Shown: positions 9,134 through 18,265 of the stretch, in pieces
Numbering within the stretch: the stretch's first letter is position 1
How the letters are laid out: every line of letters begins with the position of its first letter
NCBI GenBank assembly: GCA_017856435.1
Contig: JAFMFB010000012.1
Span: 1 to 60,433 of the forward strand
Reading direction: 5' to 3'
Source of the DNA: Burkholderiaceae bacterium
GTDB lineage: Bacteria; Pseudomonadota; Gammaproteobacteria; Burkholderiales; Burkholderiaceae_C
DNA: 60,433 nt
Program-made: the position numbers and the translations under genes
Notes under the pieces: model-generated
What the model was told of the DNA's origin: nothing
Databases searched by the model: none
The model's input: the letters and a program-made list of their open reading frames with translations, nothing else

Positions 9134-9739
9134 TTATCGGGACTGCAGCTTTCGCTGTAAAAAATCAAGTCGGTCCTGGCCCCAGAACAACTCGCCTTCA
9201 AGGATGTAGCTGGGGGCTCCAAAGACCCCGGCGTCGATGGCCTGCTGCGTGTTTTTTTCGTAATGGGCCTGAACCTGCTCCCCCTTCGATTGCTCCAGTC
9301 GTTCTGCAGGTAAGCCGTTTTGTGCCAACAGATCTGCCAGCACCGCCTCATCGGCAATATTGCGCTCCTGCGCCCAGACCGCAGCCAACACAGCACCGCT
9401 GAGGCGCATGGCAGCTTGCCAGCCATCGTTTTGATCAACGGCAATGATCAGTCGTGCCGCTGGGTCAGCAGAGACTGGGAAAAACTTGGGCTGAACATTC
9501 AGCGGGATTTTCAGAAAATCCCTGAACCGGGCCAGTTCGACCAACCGATAGGCCTGCCGCTGAGGGGCGCGCTTTGGCAAGGGCAGGCCGCCAGAAACCG
9601 GGAACACCTTACCGCCCAGGTCCACCGGAAGCACACGGACCTGGGCGCCTGCGGCTTGCGCCATTTCGGCAAGTCTTGCATGGCCCAGGTAAGTCCAGGG
9701 GCTGTTAGGGGCGAAGTAGTAGTCAATGGTGCGTTGCAT
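9134..9739 (-). CDS. DsbA-fold 2-hydroxychromene-2-carboxylate isomerase family protein
   Basis: A 201-residue protein of the kappa-GST/HCCA isomerase family, glutathione-dependent thioredoxin-fold enzymes known from naphthalene catabolism. The N-terminus IDYYFAPNSPWTYLGHARL carries the active-site serine region (S13) in place of the CxxC of true DsbA. GVFGAPSYILEGELFWGQDRL near the C-terminus is the conserved cis-Pro/substrate segment. GGAG precedes the ATG at 9739. It is 25 bases upstream of the dienelactone hydrolase gene, suggesting an aromatic-type catabolic or detoxification operon. Confidence 0.88.
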   Translation of the reverse strand: MQRTIDYYFAPNSPWTYLGHARLAEMAQAAGAQVRVLPVDLGGKVFPVSGGLPLPKRAPQRQAYRLVELARFRDFLKIPLNVQPKFFPVSADPAARLIIAVDQNDGWQAAMRLSGAVLAAVWAQERNIADEAVLADLLAQNGLPAERLEQSKGEQVQAHYEKNTQQAIDAGVFGAPSYILEGELFWGQDRLDFLQRKLQSR

Positions 9740-9816
9740 GAAATCTCCAGTCAGCGGGGCTAGTAATGTTATCGTGTTGGGATTATGTGTCTTTATCAAA
9801 CCATTGCAGGAGATCT

Positions 9817-10566
9817 ATGTTGAACAAGGTATTGCTTATCACCGGAGGCAGTCGCGGTATCGGAGCGGCTACCGCGTTGCTGGCAGCCCAGCAGGGCTGG
9901 GCTGTGGGGGTGAACTATTCCAGCCACTCAAAAGCCGCAGACCAGGTGGTGCAGCAGATCATCAGCCAAGGTGGGCGGGCTATGGCCGTTCAGGCTGATG
10001 TGGCCAACGAGGGGCAGGTTCTTGCCATGTTTGATCAGGTTCAAAGCCAGCTGGGACGAATCACCGGCCTGGTCAACAACGCGGGCGTGGTCGATGCACC
10101 ATCCAGAGTTGACGAAATGAGCCTGGAGCGCTGGCGACGCATGATTGACATCAATATCGTCGGTAGTTTTCTTTGTGCGCGCGAAGCTGTTCGCCGCATG
10201 AGTACCCGGCACGGCGGAAGCGGTGGTGCCATCGTCAACCTGAGCAGTGTGGCCGCCGTTCTGGGTGCGCCTGGTCAGTATGTTGACTACGCCGCCACCA
10301 AGGGGGCGATTGACACGTTTACCGTTGGTCTGGCGCGCGAAGTGGCCACCGAGGGCATCCGGGTGAATGGCGTGCGGCCCGGCGTGATTGACACCGAAAT
10401 CCATGCCAGCGGTGGTCAACCCGATCGCGCCCAGCAGCTCGCGCCTACCATCCCGATGAAGCGCCCTGGCACCGCCAAGGAAATCGCCAATGCAATTGTC
10501 TGGCTGCTGTCCGACGAAGCCAGCTATGCCACGGGTTCTATCCTCGACATCACCGGTGGCCGCTGA
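9817..10566 (+). CDS. short-chain dehydrogenase/reductase (SDR)
   Basis: A classical 249-residue NAD(P)-dependent SDR. The cofactor motif TGGSRGIG lies at residues 9-16, NNAG at 87-90, catalytic S144, and Y158-x3-K162 in YVDYAATKG. The ending DITGGR is typical of this clade (often annotated as glucose 1-dehydrogenase-like or FabG-like). Start chosen at 9817 because GCAGGAG sits 6 bases upstream. It is divergent from the DsbA-fold gene, and its stop abuts the decayed marC remnant. Confidence 0.93.
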   Translation: MLNKVLLITGGSRGIGAATALLAAQQGWAVGVNYSSHSKAADQVVQQIISQGGRAMAVQADVANEGQVLAMFDQVQSQLGRITGLVNNAGVVDAPSRVDEMSLERWRRMIDINIVGSFLCAREAVRRMSTRHGGSGGAIVNLSSVAAVLGAPGQYVDYAATKGAIDTFTVGLAREVATEGIRVNGVRPGVIDTEIHASGGQPDRAQQLAPTIPMKRPGTAKEIANAIVWLLSDEASYATGSILDITGGR

Positions 10567-11161
10567 AACCGGTCAACTCCTGGACTTCAAACCCCTCATC
10601 ACCCTGCTGGCCATCGTGCCTTTTTTCATCCACTACACGCAGGACATCACGCCCGAGCAGCGCAGCCGCACCATCTGAATCTCGTCCTTCAGCGCCTTCG
10701 CGGTGATTGCCGTCAGCGCCCTGCTGGGCCTGCAACTGCTGGCCCTCTTCGGTATCTCGCTGGCGAGCTTTCAGGTCGGCGGCGGCATGCTGCTGCTGAC
10801 CTCCACTTCCACGCTGGCCAAGATCAACGCGGAGGAAATGCAGGACGCGGCGGCGCGCGCGAGTATCGCCGTGATGCCGCTGACCATCCCGCCGCTCACC
10901 TGCTCAGCCACCATGTCCACCATGGTGATCTACGCCGACAAGCCCCAGATCCTGCTGCAGCTCGGAACCCTGGTGGGTTACGGTGTCGCCGTGGCGCAGG
11001 CCACGGCGCTGTGCTTCAGACTGGCAGAGCCCATCGCGCACGCCCGGCAAGACTGGCATCAATATCATGACCCGGCTCATGGGCTTGATCCTGGCCGCCT
11101 TGGCCGTCGAGGTGATGCCCGACGGGCTCTGACCAAGCTCTTCCCGGCTTTGGCCGGGTAA
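10565..11161 (+). pseudogene. marC: marC-family membrane protein, decayed
   Basis: Remnant of a MarC/UPF0056 inner-membrane protein. In one frame it reads LLDFKPLITLLAIV then PFFIHYTQDITPEQRSRTI, lacking the usual NPLGAIP stretch. A TGA at 10676-10678 interrupts the frame; it continues as FGISLASFQVGGGMLLL and MPLTIPPLT. Near 11041-11046 the frame shifts to GKTGINIMTRLMGLILAALA, and near 11130 it shifts back to TKLFPALAG and a stop. At least one nonsense change, one deletion and two frameshifts are thus visible, and no start codon is evident. The sequence begins directly at the SDR stop. Confidence 0.82.
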
Positions 11162-11177
11162 AGCCTGCTCAGGCCGC

Positions 11178-12782
11178 TCAGAACGAGGCCACCCCGCCGT
11201 TGGAGCGCGGATCGAAGCCGCCTTCGAGCACACCATTGGCGTGGCGAATCAGCATGCCAGCGTGGCCCACGCCTTCGTCCCAGGCACCGATAGTCTCCAC
11301 TTCATGACCCATCGCACGCAGCTCGGCGACGACGGCGGGGTCGAAACGGCTTTCCAGCTTGAGCGAGTCGCTGCTCTGGCCCCAGGTACGGCCGAGCAGC
11401 CAGCGCGGCCGCTCAATGGCCAGCTGCGGGTGGTCACCGCAGCGCATCACACGGTTGAAGATCGTAGCCTGCGTCTGGGGCTGGCCGTCGCCGCCCATGG
11501 CGCCGTAGATCATGGTTCCGCCGTCGTTGAGCTGGGCCAGGCCCGCGTTGAGAGTATGAAAGGGCTTCTTGCGCGGCTCCAGCGTGTTGACATGGCCGGG
11601 GTTCAGCGAGAAGCTGCAGCCGCGGTTCTGCCAGTTCACGCCGCTCGTGGGCAGTACCACCCCGGAGCCAAACTCGTGGTAGATGCTCTGGATGAAGGAC
11701 ACCGCGATGCCGTTGCGGTCGATCACCCCCATCCAGATCGTGTCGCCGGGCTTCGCATTTTTGCCCCAGGGCAAGGCCGCGTCCGGCTTGAACTCGCGTG
11801 CCAGCGCGTCGATGCGTGCCGACTCCAGCAATGCGGCCGGCGGCAGGGCCATGAAGTCAGGATCCGTAAGGTACCGGTCGCGCACGCGGAAAGCCAGCTT
11901 GGTGGCCTCGACCTGCGCATGAACGAAGGCGGCGCTCTCGGGACCCGCCTGCCTCCAGCCGTGAAAGCGCTCCATCAGTGCGAGGATCAGCAGCGACACC
12001 AGGCCCTGAGAAGGCGGGACCATGTTGTGCAGCTTCGCACCGGCCACCGGCACGGTGAGCGGATCAACCAGCTTGGCCTGGTGCGCCTGCAGGTCGGCCA
12101 GGGTCAGCGGGCTGCCGACGGCGGCCAGTTCAGCGGCCATCTGCCTGGCGAGCGCACCGCGGTAGAACTCGTTCGTGCCCTTGCGCGCGATCAGCCCCAG
12201 CGTGTCGGCCAGTCGGCCCTGCCGGAACAGACTGCCGGCCTGCGGTACCTCACCGCGCGTCAGAAAGGTCTCGGCAAAGCCGGGCTGGTCCTTCAGTTCG
12301 GCGAGCTTGGCCTGCGTGATGTTGGTCTGGCTACGTGTGACGGGGATGCCTTCGCGCGCGAGGAAGATCGCATCCTCGAGCAGGCGCGACAGCGGTAGGC
12401 GCCCGCCCAGCGATTGCGACGACAGTCGGTGCGCCGCGCCCCAGCCCGAGAGCGTGCCCGCTACAGTCAGCGCGGCGATGCCGCCGCGGAAAGGAATGCT
12501 GTCCTTCAAACCACGGGCGGCGTACGCGTCGCGGCTGGCCGCTGCGGCGCTGCGGCCACTGGCGTCGATGCCGCCAGGGCGGTTTCCCGGCCCGTTGATG
12601 ACCCAGAAGCTGTCGCCGCCGATAGAGTTCATGTGCGGGTAGACCACGGCAATGGTGGCCGCCGCGGCAATCATGGCCTCCAGCGCATTGCCACCTTCGC
12701 GCAGCACGGCAACGGCCGACTCGGCGGCCAGGGAATGGGGTGCCACCGCGATACCGCGGCGACCGTAGACAGATTGGCTCAT
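11178..12782 (-). CDS. gamma-glutamyltransferase family protein (YwrD-like, no signal peptide)
   Basis: An Ntn-hydrolase of the gamma-glutamyltransferase family (534 residues), normally self-cleaving at a threonine that becomes the N-terminal nucleophile. The candidate is T348 in KPGDTIWMGVIDRNG; classical GGTs have T-T-H there, so the second Thr and His are replaced by Ile and Trp. The N-terminal block NALEAMIAAAATIAVVYPHMNSIGGDSFW and the C-terminal MGGDGQPQTQ are conserved. No signal peptide is present, so it should be cytoplasmic. It lies 58 bases after the TRAP large permease on the same strand, suggesting it acts on an imported gamma-glutamyl or related compound. DNA is GC-richer than in flanking core genes. 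Confidence 0.88.
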   Translation of the reverse strand: MSQSVYGRRGIAVAPHSLAAESAVAVLREGGNALEAMIAAAATIAVVYPHMNSIGGDSFWVINGPGNRPGGIDASGRSAAAASRDAYAARGLKDSIPFRGGIAALTVAGTLSGWGAAHRLSSQSLGGRLPLSRLLEDAIFLAREGIPVTRSQTNITQAKLAELKDQPGFAETFLTRGEVPQAGSLFRQGRLADTLGLIARKGTNEFYRGALARQMAAELAAVGSPLTLADLQAHQAKLVDPLTVPVAGAKLHNMVPPSQGLVSLLILALMERFHGWRQAGPESAAFVHAQVEATKLAFRVRDRYLTDPDFMALPPAALLESARIDALAREFKPDAALPWGKNAKPGDTIWMGVIDRNGIAVSFIQSIYHEFGSGVVLPTSGVNWQNRGCSFSLNPGHVNTLEPRKKPFHTLNAGLAQLNDGGTMIYGAMGGDGQPQTQATIFNRVMRCGDHPQLAIERPRWLLGRTWGQSSDSLKLESRFDPAVVAELRAMGHEVETIGAWDEGVGHAGMLIRHANGVLEGGFDPRSNGGVASF

Positions 12783-12840
12783 GTGAGTTCCTCAGAGGAG
12801 GGAAGGTGCCCACAGGCGCCCTCCCGAAAAGTCACGTCTT

Positions 12841-14166
12841 CTACCAACCGATGGCCTTGGGCAGCCAAAGCGCGATCTGCGGGTAGAAGAACACCAGGGC
12901 CAGCGTGACGGCCTGCATCGCCAGAAAGGGCAGCACCCCCTTGTAGATGTCCTTGATGCTCACTTCCGGTGGCGCCACGCCTTTCAGGTAAAACAGCGCC
13001 CAGCCGAAGGGCGGTGTCAAGAAGGACGATTGCAGGTTCACCGTGATCAGCATAGCCAGCCAGACCGGGTCCACGCCCTGGTTGATGAGCACCGGCAGGA
13101 ACAGCGGCACGGCGATGTAGCTGATTTCCACCCACTCGATAAAGAAGCCGAGCACGAAGATCAGCAGCATCATGAACCAGATGTCCATGTTCACGCCACC
13201 GGGCAGCAGGTCGAACATCTTGGTGATAAGGTCCTCGCCGTGCAGGCCGCGGAAGGCCAACGCGAACACCTGGGCCAGCATCAGGATAAGCATCATGACT
13301 GCAGTGATCTTGGCCGTCTCCAGCGCCACGGCCTTGAGGATCTTCATCGTGAAGCGCCGCGAGAACACCGTGATCAGCACTGAACCGACCGCGCCCATCG
13401 AGGCGGCCTCGGTCGGCGCCGCGACGCCACCCACAATCGAGCCCAGCACCGCCACCACCAGCAGGATGGGCGGCACCACCACCTTGAAGAAACGGATCCA
13501 GAGTTCGCGGCGCGACACGCCGTCACGCTCGTCCAGGGGCAGGGCCGGCATCAAGTCAGGCTTGAGCCAGCCCAGCACCAGCAGGAAGATAATGTAGACG
13601 GCTGCGAGCAGCATGCCCGGGCCCACGGCGGCTGCGAACAGCGTGCCCACGGACAATTGCATGATGTCCGACAGCAGGATCAGGATCAGACTGGGTGGGA
13701 TGATCTGCCCCAGCGTGCCCGAGGCGCAGATGGCCCCGCAGGCAATGCTCTTGTTGTAACCGCGCTTGATCAGCGTGGGCAGTGTGAGCAGACCCAAGGT
13801 GATCACGGTAGCGCCCACGATGCCCGTGGTCGCACCCATGAGCACACCAAATAGGATGATGCCCACGCCCATACCACCGCGCACACCACCGGCGATGTGG
13901 CCCAGCACATCGAGCAGGTCGTCGGCTAGGCGTGACTTCTCGAGCATCACGCCCATAAAGACGAAGAGCGGAATTGCCATCCACTGATAGCCGGCGACGA
14001 TGCCGTAGAAGCGCGCCGGCAGCAGGTTGAAGAGCGTGTCACCAAAACCGAGGTATCCGAAGATCAGGCCCACCGTGGCCAGCGTGGTGGCCACCGGGAT
14101 GCCGATCATCAACAGGGCAAAGAAGCCCACCAGCATCAGAATGGCATAGGTCTGGGTGTCAAACAT
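12841..14166 (-). CDS. dctM: TRAP transporter large permease (DctM type)
   Basis: The 441-residue large membrane subunit of a tripartite ATP-independent periplasmic transporter, which moves organic acids using the sodium or proton gradient. About twelve hydrophobic helices are visible. Family blocks include IPLFVFMGVMLEKSRLADDL (about 66-85), TLGLLTLPTLIKRGYNKSIA, CASGTLGQIIPPSLILILLS and the late NLQSSFLTPPFGWALFYLKG. GGAGGG precedes the ATG at 14166, and the start overlaps the end of the small permease by 8 bases. With dctQ and dctP it forms a complete transporter. Confidence 0.95.
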   Translation of the reverse strand: MFDTQTYAILMLVGFFALLMIGIPVATTLATVGLIFGYLGFGDTLFNLLPARFYGIVAGYQWMAIPLFVFMGVMLEKSRLADDLLDVLGHIAGGVRGGMGVGIILFGVLMGATTGIVGATVITLGLLTLPTLIKRGYNKSIACGAICASGTLGQIIPPSLILILLSDIMQLSVGTLFAAAVGPGMLLAAVYIIFLLVLGWLKPDLMPALPLDERDGVSRRELWIRFFKVVVPPILLVVAVLGSIVGGVAAPTEAASMGAVGSVLITVFSRRFTMKILKAVALETAKITAVMMLILMLAQVFALAFRGLHGEDLITKMFDLLPGGVNMDIWFMMLLIFVLGFFIEWVEISYIAVPLFLPVLINQGVDPVWLAMLITVNLQSSFLTPPFGWALFYLKGVAPPEVSIKDIYKGVLPFLAMQAVTLALVFFYPQIALWLPKAIGW

Positions 14167-14686
14167 GGCGACCCTCCCCGGCGTTGGCGCGCTGCCGGAA
14201 CAGGCGCAGCAGCTCCCCCACGGACTGCAGGGCCACGAGGCCAAAGCCCAGGGGAATCAGCGCCTTGACCATCCAGCGGTAGGGAATACCGCCCGGGTCG
14301 GGCGAGGCCTCGAGGATGGAGTAGGACTGGCCCACGTACGCCAGCGACAGCTTGATGAAGTACAGCGCGATAACAAGCATGAGCAGTACCGACACCACGT
14401 CCACGATGAACTTCTTGCGCGCTGAGAAATTCGCGTAGAACAGATCGACGCGCACATTGTCTCCCCGCTGCAGTGCATAGCTCATGCCGAGCAGGATGAG
14501 CGCGGCCAGCAGATGCCACTCCAGCTCCTGGGCCCAGACCGAGCCGAAGCTGAACGCGTAGCGCAGCAGCACATTGACCGCCACCAGCGCAATCATGACC
14601 AGGCCGATCCAGACTGTGGCCTTGCCCATCTGGTCGATGAAGCGGTGGATCCCCGCCTCGAGCGGGGAGGGATTTTTATGAGACAT
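14159..14686 (-). CDS. dctQ: TRAP transporter small permease (DctQ type)
   Basis: A 175-residue small membrane subunit with four hydrophobic helices. The first is at about 20-40 (ATVWIGLVMIALVAVNVLLR), followed by WAQELEWHLLAALILLGMSYAL, the typical DctQ signature in which an E-L/E-W pair precedes helix two. The basic C-terminus RLFRQRANAGEGRHV overlaps dctM. It is 82 bases downstream of dctP. It pairs with DctM to form the membrane complex and has no transport role on its own. Confidence 0.93.
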   Translation of the reverse strand: MSHKNPSPLEAGIHRFIDQMGKATVWIGLVMIALVAVNVLLRYAFSFGSVWAQELEWHLLAALILLGMSYALQRGDNVRVDLFYANFSARKKFIVDVVSVLLMLVIALYFIKLSLAYVGQSYSILEASPDPGGIPYRWMVKALIPLGFGLVALQSVGELLRLFRQRANAGEGRHV

Positions 14687-14768
14687 GAGTACCTTTCACC
14701 ACTGTCTGCACCCCGCCCCGGGACGCAGACAGTTCAACACGACGCCCGGGATCGGGCGCGCACCGGGA

Positions 14769-15863
14769 TCAGCCGCGCACCTTGACGTGGTACTGCTCTT
14801 CGCTGACCTCGACCCAACGGTCGTACTTGGCCTTGAAGGCCATGTAGGAGTCGTGCACCTTCTTGACCAGCGGGTCCTTGGCCACGGCTTCGGCCAGCAC
14901 CTTCTCGGTCTCGGCACGCAGGGCTTTCACAACCACGTCGGGCAGCGGCTTGGCGATGACCTTATGGTTCTTGATCAGGTCTTCCATGGCTTCGGAGTTG
15001 TTGCGTTGGCACCAACCCTCGCTGATGACGTTGCAGGCCGCGGCCGCGTTTTGCACGATAGCCTGCAGGTCCTTGGGCAACTTGCCCCAGGCGGCTTTGT
15101 TGATCAGCAGCTCCGACACGGTGGCCGACTCGTGCCAACCCGTGGTGTAGTAGTACTTGGCGGCCTTGTGCAGGCCCAGACGGCGGTCCTGGAAGGGGCC
15201 CACAAACTCGGCCGCGTCGATCACGCCGCGCTCGAGTGCCGGGAAGATCTCGCCGCCGGGCAGCACCTTCACGTCCACGCCCAGATTGGCGTAAACCTTG
15301 CCCGCCAGGCCGGGGATGCGCATCTTCAGGCCTTTGAGATCGGCCACGGTCTTGATTTCTTTCTTGAACCAGCCCGTCATCTGCACGCCGGTGTTGCCGC
15401 AGGGCATGGCAACCATGCCGAAGGGCGCGTAGACCTCGTTCCAGAGTTCCTGGCCGCCACCGTCATAGAGCCAGCCGTTCATGCCCTGGAAGTTCAGGCC
15501 GAAGGGCACGGCCGTGAAGTACTGGGCCGCAAAAGTCTTGCCGGTCCAGAAGTAGCTGTTGGCGTGGTTCATTTCCACAGTGCCGGCGCGCACGGCGTCA
15601 AAGCCCTCGAAAGCCGGGATCAGTTCACCCGCGCCGAAGACCTGAATGTTCAGGCGGCCGTTGGACATCTCGCGGATGCGCTTGGCCAGGTCGGTCGCGC
15701 TGCCCGGGCCATCCATGTAGAAGGGCGAGCCCTTGCCGTAGGCACTGGTCATCTTCCAGTTAAAGCTCGACTGCGCCTTAGCGATCATCGGAAAAGCCAA
15801 CGCACCGGCAGTAGCGCCGGCCGTCACACTCTTGGAAACAAACGAACGACGGTCCAGTTTCAT
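14769..15863 (-). CDS. dctP: TRAP transporter substrate-binding protein (TakP/DctP family)
   Basis: A 364-residue periplasmic solute receptor. It begins with a likely Tat signal: MKLDRRSFVSKSVTAGATAG with twin arginines and a cleavage site near AKAQ (about 30). The segment PGGEIFPALERGVIDAAEFV is characteristic of the TakP-like branch that binds 2-oxo acids or lactate-type monocarboxylates, often as a cation complex; the actual ligand is unknown. CAGGAGC precedes the ATG at 15863. It is the first gene of the dctP-dctQ-dctM-ggt operon. Confidence 0.93.
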   Translation of the reverse strand: MKLDRRSFVSKSVTAGATAGALAFPMIAKAQSSFNWKMTSAYGKGSPFYMDGPGSATDLAKRIREMSNGRLNIQVFGAGELIPAFEGFDAVRAGTVEMNHANSYFWTGKTFAAQYFTAVPFGLNFQGMNGWLYDGGGQELWNEVYAPFGMVAMPCGNTGVQMTGWFKKEIKTVADLKGLKMRIPGLAGKVYANLGVDVKVLPGGEIFPALERGVIDAAEFVGPFQDRRLGLHKAAKYYYTTGWHESATVSELLINKAAWGKLPKDLQAIVQNAAAACNVISEGWCQRNNSEAMEDLIKNHKVIAKPLPDVVVKALRAETEKVLAEAVAKDPLVKKVHDSYMAFKAKYDRWVEVSEEQYHVKVRG

Positions 15864-16080
15864 GAAAAGCTCCTGTAAGGTTGATGGATGTATACCTGTT
15901 AGCAAGGAGTATGCCTGATTCAGAGACCTACGGATACTTGGGTTTGCACCATCCTGGAGCACACACAGGAATGTGCAACGTTGAACGCACCACATGCAGC
16001 CATGAAAGCCCCATTGCCGCCCACGTATGCAGGTCATTCCTATGGCGGGATGCACCTCATCCGTGCCGACCTGGCTTGCA

Positions 16081-16130
16081 CGGGGCCGATCCAGCCCCGC
16101 ACATCGCGCGCGCCCGGGGCACTGGCGCGC
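16081..16130 (-). terminator. tandem strong hairpins downstream of purC
   Basis: Directly after the purC stop (minus strand) come two GC-rich stems. GCGCGCC / GGCGCGC pairs 16108-16114 with 16124-16130, and CGGGGC / GCCCCG pairs 16081-16086 with 16094-16099. Neither is followed by a T-run, so they may be transcript 3'-end stabilisers or a factor-dependent termination region. The remainder of the 289-base gap between dctP and purC shows nothing else I can name; a promoter for the TRAP operon must lie in it. Confidence 0.3.
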
Positions 16131-16152
16131 GTGTGCAAGTCGATCAGTGCGC

Positions 16153-17052
16153 TCACGCCGTGAGGCGAGTCAGCGCCTCACGGTATTTGGCCGCCGTCTT
16201 CTCGATCACGTCAGCCGGCAGCTTGGGCGCCGGCGGTGTTTTGCCCCAAGGCTTTCCATTGACCAGCGCCGTCTCAAGCCAGTCACGCAGGAACTGCTTG
16301 TCATAGCTGGGCGGGTTGGCGCCCTCCTGGTAACCCTCAACCGGCCAGTACCGTGAAGAGTCGGGGGTCAGCACTTCGTCCATCAGCACCAGCGTTCCGT
16401 CCTTGTCCAGGCCAAATTCAAACTTGGTGTCGGCAATGATGATGCCCTTGTCCAGGGCAATCTTGGCGGCCGCCTTGTAAATTGCGATCGAGATGTCACG
16501 AATCTGGGTGGCCAGTTCAAGCCCGATCATTTCTACGGTTTTCTCAAATGTGATGTTTTCATCATGTTCGCCCATTTCGGCCTTGGCCGCTGGGGTGTAA
16601 ATGGGTTCTGGCAACTGACTGGCGTTTTTCAAGCCCGCCGGCAGCTTCACCCCGCAGACCGACTGACTTTCCTGGTACTCCTTCCAGCCACTGCCAGCGA
16701 GATAGCCGCGAACCACGGCCTCCACCGGGATCGGCTTTAACCGCTTGACCAGCATGGCACGGCCTTTGACCTGATCCAGCTCATCAGGACCAACAACGCT
16801 CTCCGGCGCTTGGCCCGTCAGGTGGTTGGGACAAAGATGCCCCAGCTTGTCGAACCAGAACAGGGTCATTTGCGTCAGCAACTTGCCCTTGCCGGGAATT
16901 GGCTCGCCCATGATGACGTCAAAGGCGCTGATACGGTCAGAGGCCACCATCAGGATGCGGTCCGTGCCCACCGCGTAGTTGTCACGAACCTTGCCACGCG
17001 CCAGCAAGGGTAGGGAGGAGATCGATGAGGTGTGCAATGCAGATGTTGTCAT
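16153..17052 (-). CDS. purC: phosphoribosylaminoimidazole-succinocarboxamide synthase (SAICAR synthetase)
   Basis: Ligates aspartate to CAIR with ATP in de novo purine synthesis. The 299-residue protein is of the longer, eukaryote-like/proteobacterial type. It shows [14 protein letters not shown] near residue 15, [21 protein letters not shown], the [19 protein letters not shown] block and [12 protein letters not shown] before the C-terminal [15 protein letters not shown]. The start at 17052 removes an 11-codon extension that overlaps the fba terminator. It follows fba; purE and purK, frequent neighbours in relatives, are absent from this window. Confidence 0.96.
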   Translation of the reverse strand: MTTSALHTSSISSLPLLARGKVRDNYAVGTDRILMVASDRISAFDVIMGEPIPGKGKLLTQMTLFWFDKLGHLCPNHLTGQAPESVVGPDELDQVKGRAMLVKRLKPIPVEAVVRGYLAGSGWKEYQESQSVCGVKLPAGLKNASQLPEPIYTPAAKAEMGEHDENITFEKTVEMIGLELATQIRDISIAIYKAAAKIALDKGIIIADTKFEFGLDKDGTLVLMDEVLTPDSSRYWPVEGYQEGANPPSYDKQFLRDWLETALVNGKPWGKTPPAPKLPADVIEKTAAKYREALTRLTA

Positions 17053-17068
17053 GGTGGGGCAGCCAATG

Positions 17069-17095
17069 AAAAAAGCCCGGCGCAATGCACCGGGC
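17069..17095 (-). terminator. rho-independent terminator of fba
   Basis: On the minus strand GCCCGG / CCGGGC (17090-17095 with 17075-17080, 9-base loop) is followed by six T residues (17074-17069). It lies 30 bases after the fba stop and just before the purC ATG, so it should end the fba transcript and could limit read-through into purC. Confidence 0.75.
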
Positions 17096-17124
17096 GAATG
17101 ATTATCGCAGGGGCAATAAGCTCC

Positions 17125-18189
17125 CTAGTTCACTACCTGGGCCAGCTCGCCCTTGGTGTACCGGGAAGCCATGACCTGCAGGCTACTGCCCTTGATCTTT
17201 GCCCCTTGGCCCTCGCAGCCGAATTCAAGATAACGCGCCTTGCAAACCGCTTTGGCGGCCTCACGCGCTGGCTTGAGCCATTCGCGCGCATCAAACTTGT
17301 CAGGATTTTCAGCCAGAAACTTGCGCACAGCGCCAGTCATGGCCAGGCGGATATCAGTGTCAATATTGATCTTGCGGACGCCGTGCTTGATCGCCTCCTG
17401 GATTTCCTTGATCGGAACTCCGTAGGTTTGCTTCATCTTGCCGCCATACTGGTTGATCACCGCGAGTAACTCTTGCGGCACAGAAGATGAGCCATGCATG
17501 ACCAGGTGCGTATTGGGAATTCTGGCATTGATCTCCTTGACCCGGGAAATTGCCAGGATATCGCCGGTGGGGGGACGGCTGAATTTGTAGGCGCCATGGC
17601 TGGTGCCAATGGCAATGGCCAAGGCATCCAGCTGTGTGGCCTGAACAAACTGCGCCGCCTCTTCAGGATCGGTCAGCATCTGGCTGTGGTCCAGCTTGCC
17701 TGCGGCACCGATGCCGTCCTCTTCACCAGCATCCCCTGTTTCTAGATTGCCCAGACAACCCAGTTCACCCTCGACGGTGACCCCCACCTGATGCGCCATC
17801 TGTACCACTTTGCGGGTGACATCCACGTTGTAGGCAAATTCAGCCGGTGTCTTGCCATCTTCCTTGAGCGAGCCATCCATCATGACCGAACCAAATCCCA
17901 GGTGGATGGCGCCCTCGCAAACCTTGGGACTGGTGCCGTGATCCTGGTGCATCACAAGGGGAATATGCGGGTAGGCCTCGGTAGCGGCCTGGATCAGATG
18001 CTTGATAAAGCTCTCGCCCGCATACTTGCGAGCACCCGCGCTGGCCTGCAGGATGACCGGAGCTCCCACCTCATCGGCAGCGGACATCACCGCCTGCACC
18101 TGTTCGAGGTTGTTGACATTGAATGCCGGGATGCCGTAGGTATTGGCTGCAGCATGGTCGAGTAGTTCGCGCATGGAGACGAGTGGCAT
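17125..18189 (-). CDS. fba: fructose-bisphosphate aldolase, class II
   Basis: Zinc-dependent aldolase (354 residues) cleaving fructose 1,6-bisphosphate into DHAP and glyceraldehyde 3-phosphate, also usable in the Calvin cycle or gluconeogenesis. The metal-binding region [11 protein letters not shown] (about 79-89) and [20 protein letters not shown] are clear, as are [13 protein letters not shown] and [19 protein letters not shown]. This is the CbbA-type branch, about 350 residues long. In related genomes it follows pyk directly; here an aconitase X module intervenes. Confidence 0.97.
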   Translation of the reverse strand: MPLVSMRELLDHAAANTYGIPAFNVNNLEQVQAVMSAADEVGAPVILQASAGARKYAGESFIKHLIQAATEAYPHIPLVMHQDHGTSPKVCEGAIHLGFGSVMMDGSLKEDGKTPAEFAYNVDVTRKVVQMAHQVGVTVEGELGCLGNLETGDAGEEDGIGAAGKLDHSQMLTDPEEAAQFVQATQLDALAIAIGTSHGAYKFSRPPTGDILAISRVKEINARIPNTHLVMHGSSSVPQELLAVINQYGGKMKQTYGVPIKEIQEAIKHGVRKINIDTDIRLAMTGAVRKFLAENPDKFDAREWLKPAREAAKAVCKARYLEFGCEGQGAKIKGSSLQVMASRYTKGELAQVVN

Positions 18190-18265
18190 GATTTATCCCA
18201 GGTGTGATTGTGGCTGTGGAGATTAAGGCGGTATTTTATCGCCCAGGCACCACGCCTCCACGCCC

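Noticed and set aside
10676-10678. TGA in the marC remnant read as selenocysteine
   Set aside because: MarC has Arg at this place and no selenocysteine; further frameshifts and a deletion show a pseudogene.
11241-12398. Long open frame on plus opposite the gamma-glutamyltransferase gene
   Set aside because: It is antisense to a strongly conserved enzyme, its translation is His/Gln/Arg/Ala-rich without any domain, and such frames are expected in GC-rich DNA.
14685-15878. Open frame on plus opposite dctP
   Set aside because: Low-complexity His/Gly/Leu-rich translation, no ribosome site, fully antisense to a clear TRAP receptor.
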